Shown: piece after piece, positions 6,351 to 6,998 of the stretch | How positions within the stretch are numbered: the stretch's first letter is position 1 | Layout of the letters: the number at the start of each line of letters is the position of its first letter | Origin: Actinomycetes bacterium | Lineage (GTDB): Bacteria; Actinomycetota; CALGFH01 | DNA: 6,998 nucleotides | Direction: 5' to 3' | NCBI GenBank assembly: GCA_030152105.1 | Contig: JASLIH010000116.1 | Coordinates: 1 to 6,998, forward strand | The notes under the pieces: generated by a model | What the model was told of the DNA's origin: nothing | What the model saw: only the letters and a program-made list of their open reading frames with translations | The model's database searches: none | Made by a program: the position numbers and the translations under genes

Positions 6351-6446
6351 CGCTGCTTGGGGCATGTTGGGGGCACGGCCGGTGAGGGCGATCACCGGCA
6401 GGGGCAGAATGGAGCATGGCCGCCGCGACGCCGCATGGGAGGCCCC

Positions 6447-6971
6447 ATGACCGACGCCCTAGAGAACCGCGACCTCAAGACCGTGGCCCGGAACCGCCCC
6501 AACCGCGACCCCGTCTGGACCGAGCCCTACTCCCGCCGGGTGCGGGCCGTCCTGGACGGCGTGGCCGTGGTCGACGCCACCCGGGCGCTGCTGTTGCTGG
6601 AGGCCGGGCACCTGCCCGTCGACTCCTTCCCACCCGACGAGGTCCGCACCGACCTGCTGGAGGCGACCGACAAGCGGGACCACGGCCCGGACAAAGGCGA
6701 GGCCTCCTACTGGTCGGTCACCGTCGGTGACCGGGTCGCCCCCAACGCGGTCTGGAGCTACCGGGACCCCCTATCTGGTCGTGACGACATCAAAGGCTAC
6801 CTAGCTTTCTACTGGCACCGGATGGAGGCCTGGTTCGAGGAGGGCGAGGAGGTCTTTGACCCGGCGATGGTCCCGTTCGCAGCGACGTACGCAGACCAGC
6901 ATGAGCGGGACTCCAAGGCGCTGCAGGGCGCGGTCGCGTCCGGCTGCCGCAGCGCTCAGGCTGGCTGCTGA
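6447..6971 (+). CDS. DUF427-domain protein with a DUF2252-like C-terminal tail (apparent chimera)
   Basis: The 174-residue product has two parts. Residues ~25-138 match a DUF427 domain (function not established): VRAVLDGVAVVDATRALLLL, then HLPVDSFPPDEVRTDLLEAT, KGEASYWSVTVGDRVAPNAV, WSYRDPL and DIKGYLAFYWHRMEAWFEEGEEVF. DUF427 normally ends with a V-H-P-R-x-P-type tail. Here the sequence switches to DPAMVPFAATYADQHERDSK followed by ALQGAVASG, which resembles the extreme C-terminus of DUF2252 proteins (F-A-x-x-Y-A-D-Q-x-E-R-D-x-x-A-L). The junction is near base 6862. Two normally conserved spots are also changed: YYFP is DSFP, and H-C-P-Y-K-G is HGPDKG, so even the DUF427 part may be inactive. 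The ATG at 6447 follows GGGAGG with a short 4-base spacer; the frame is open from 6333 but those residues look non-coding. It is divergent from the broken hoxY. It may be a pseudogene. Confidence 0.65.
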   Translation: MTDALENRDLKTVARNRPNRDPVWTEPYSRRVRAVLDGVAVVDATRALLLLEAGHLPVDSFPPDEVRTDLLEATDKRDHGPDKGEASYWSVTVGDRVAPNAVWSYRDPLSGRDDIKGYLAFYWHRMEAWFEEGEEVFDPAMVPFAATYADQHERDSKALQGAVASGCRSAQAGC

Positions 6972-6998
6972 GGCGGTCGCTGATGCGGGGAATCCTCA

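Noticed and set aside
5879..6376. N-terminal extension of hoxH, open for about 166 more codons
   Set aside because: This stretch is hoxY read in the wrong frame. RIEGH lies at the correct distance from the GTG at 5878, which has a TGGAG ribosome site.
1..6998. CRISPR array, phage-defence cassette or other new multi-gene system
   Set aside because: No regularly spaced repeats, nuclease, helicase or toxin-antitoxin motifs are visible. The unusual features are explained by decay and rearrangement.

Overview
The window is GC-rich throughout, with GC-biased third codon positions, frequent GTG/TTG starts and strong GGAGG-type ribosome binding sites. Together with the gene content (a GAF protein of the GAF-ANTAR type, DUF427 and DUF2252 sequence, a group 3d-like hydrogenase) this points to a high-GC actinobacterium or a close relative. 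The genus cannot be named from the sequence.

Layout, left to right. (1) Positions 2-391 (+): the 3' part of an unrecognised helical protein. (2) About 392-962: no intact gene. It holds a minus-strand fragment resembling the 3' half of a tRNA-Ala (491-534), the right end of an IS3-family insertion sequence with the last ~25 codons of its transposase (646-756, minus), and a long hairpin (887-928). (3) 963-1535 (-): a GAF-domain protein that stops where an ANTAR output domain usually begins. (4) 1536-1912: divergent intergenic region. (5) 1913-3103 (+): an intact 396-residue CPA2/Kef-type cation:proton antiporter. (6) About 3137-3642 (+): a decayed class III adenylate/guanylate cyclase whose C-terminal half is readable but whose N-terminal half is missing or frame-broken. 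(7) 3643-3998: mostly empty, with one doubtful hydrophobic ORF. (8) 3999-6330 (-): a NiFe-hydrogenase cluster transcribed right to left as hoxY (broken), hoxH (intact) and a maturation protease (intact, overlapping hoxH by 4 bases). (9) 6447-6971 (+): a short gene that looks like a DUF427 domain joined to the last ~35 residues of a DUF2252 protein.

How the parts fit. HoxH carries the NiFe active site and the protease would trim its C-terminal tail, but HoxY, the FeS partner needed for electron transfer, has lost its N-terminal CxxC region and carries a +2 frameshift. No diaphorase genes (hoxE/F/U) lie next to it; a rearranged DUF427 gene lies there instead. As read, the window therefore holds a hydrogenase active-site subunit and its protease without a working small subunit.

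The dominant theme is gene erosion and recombination: an IS remnant, a tRNA fragment, a GAF protein lacking its expected output domain, a broken cyclase, a broken hoxY and a chimeric DUF427/DUF2252 gene, all within 7 kb around an intact antiporter. I read this as an old mobile-element or genomic-island junction rather than a new molecular system. The features most worth checking are the hoxY/DUF427 junction and the orphan hoxH-protease pair.
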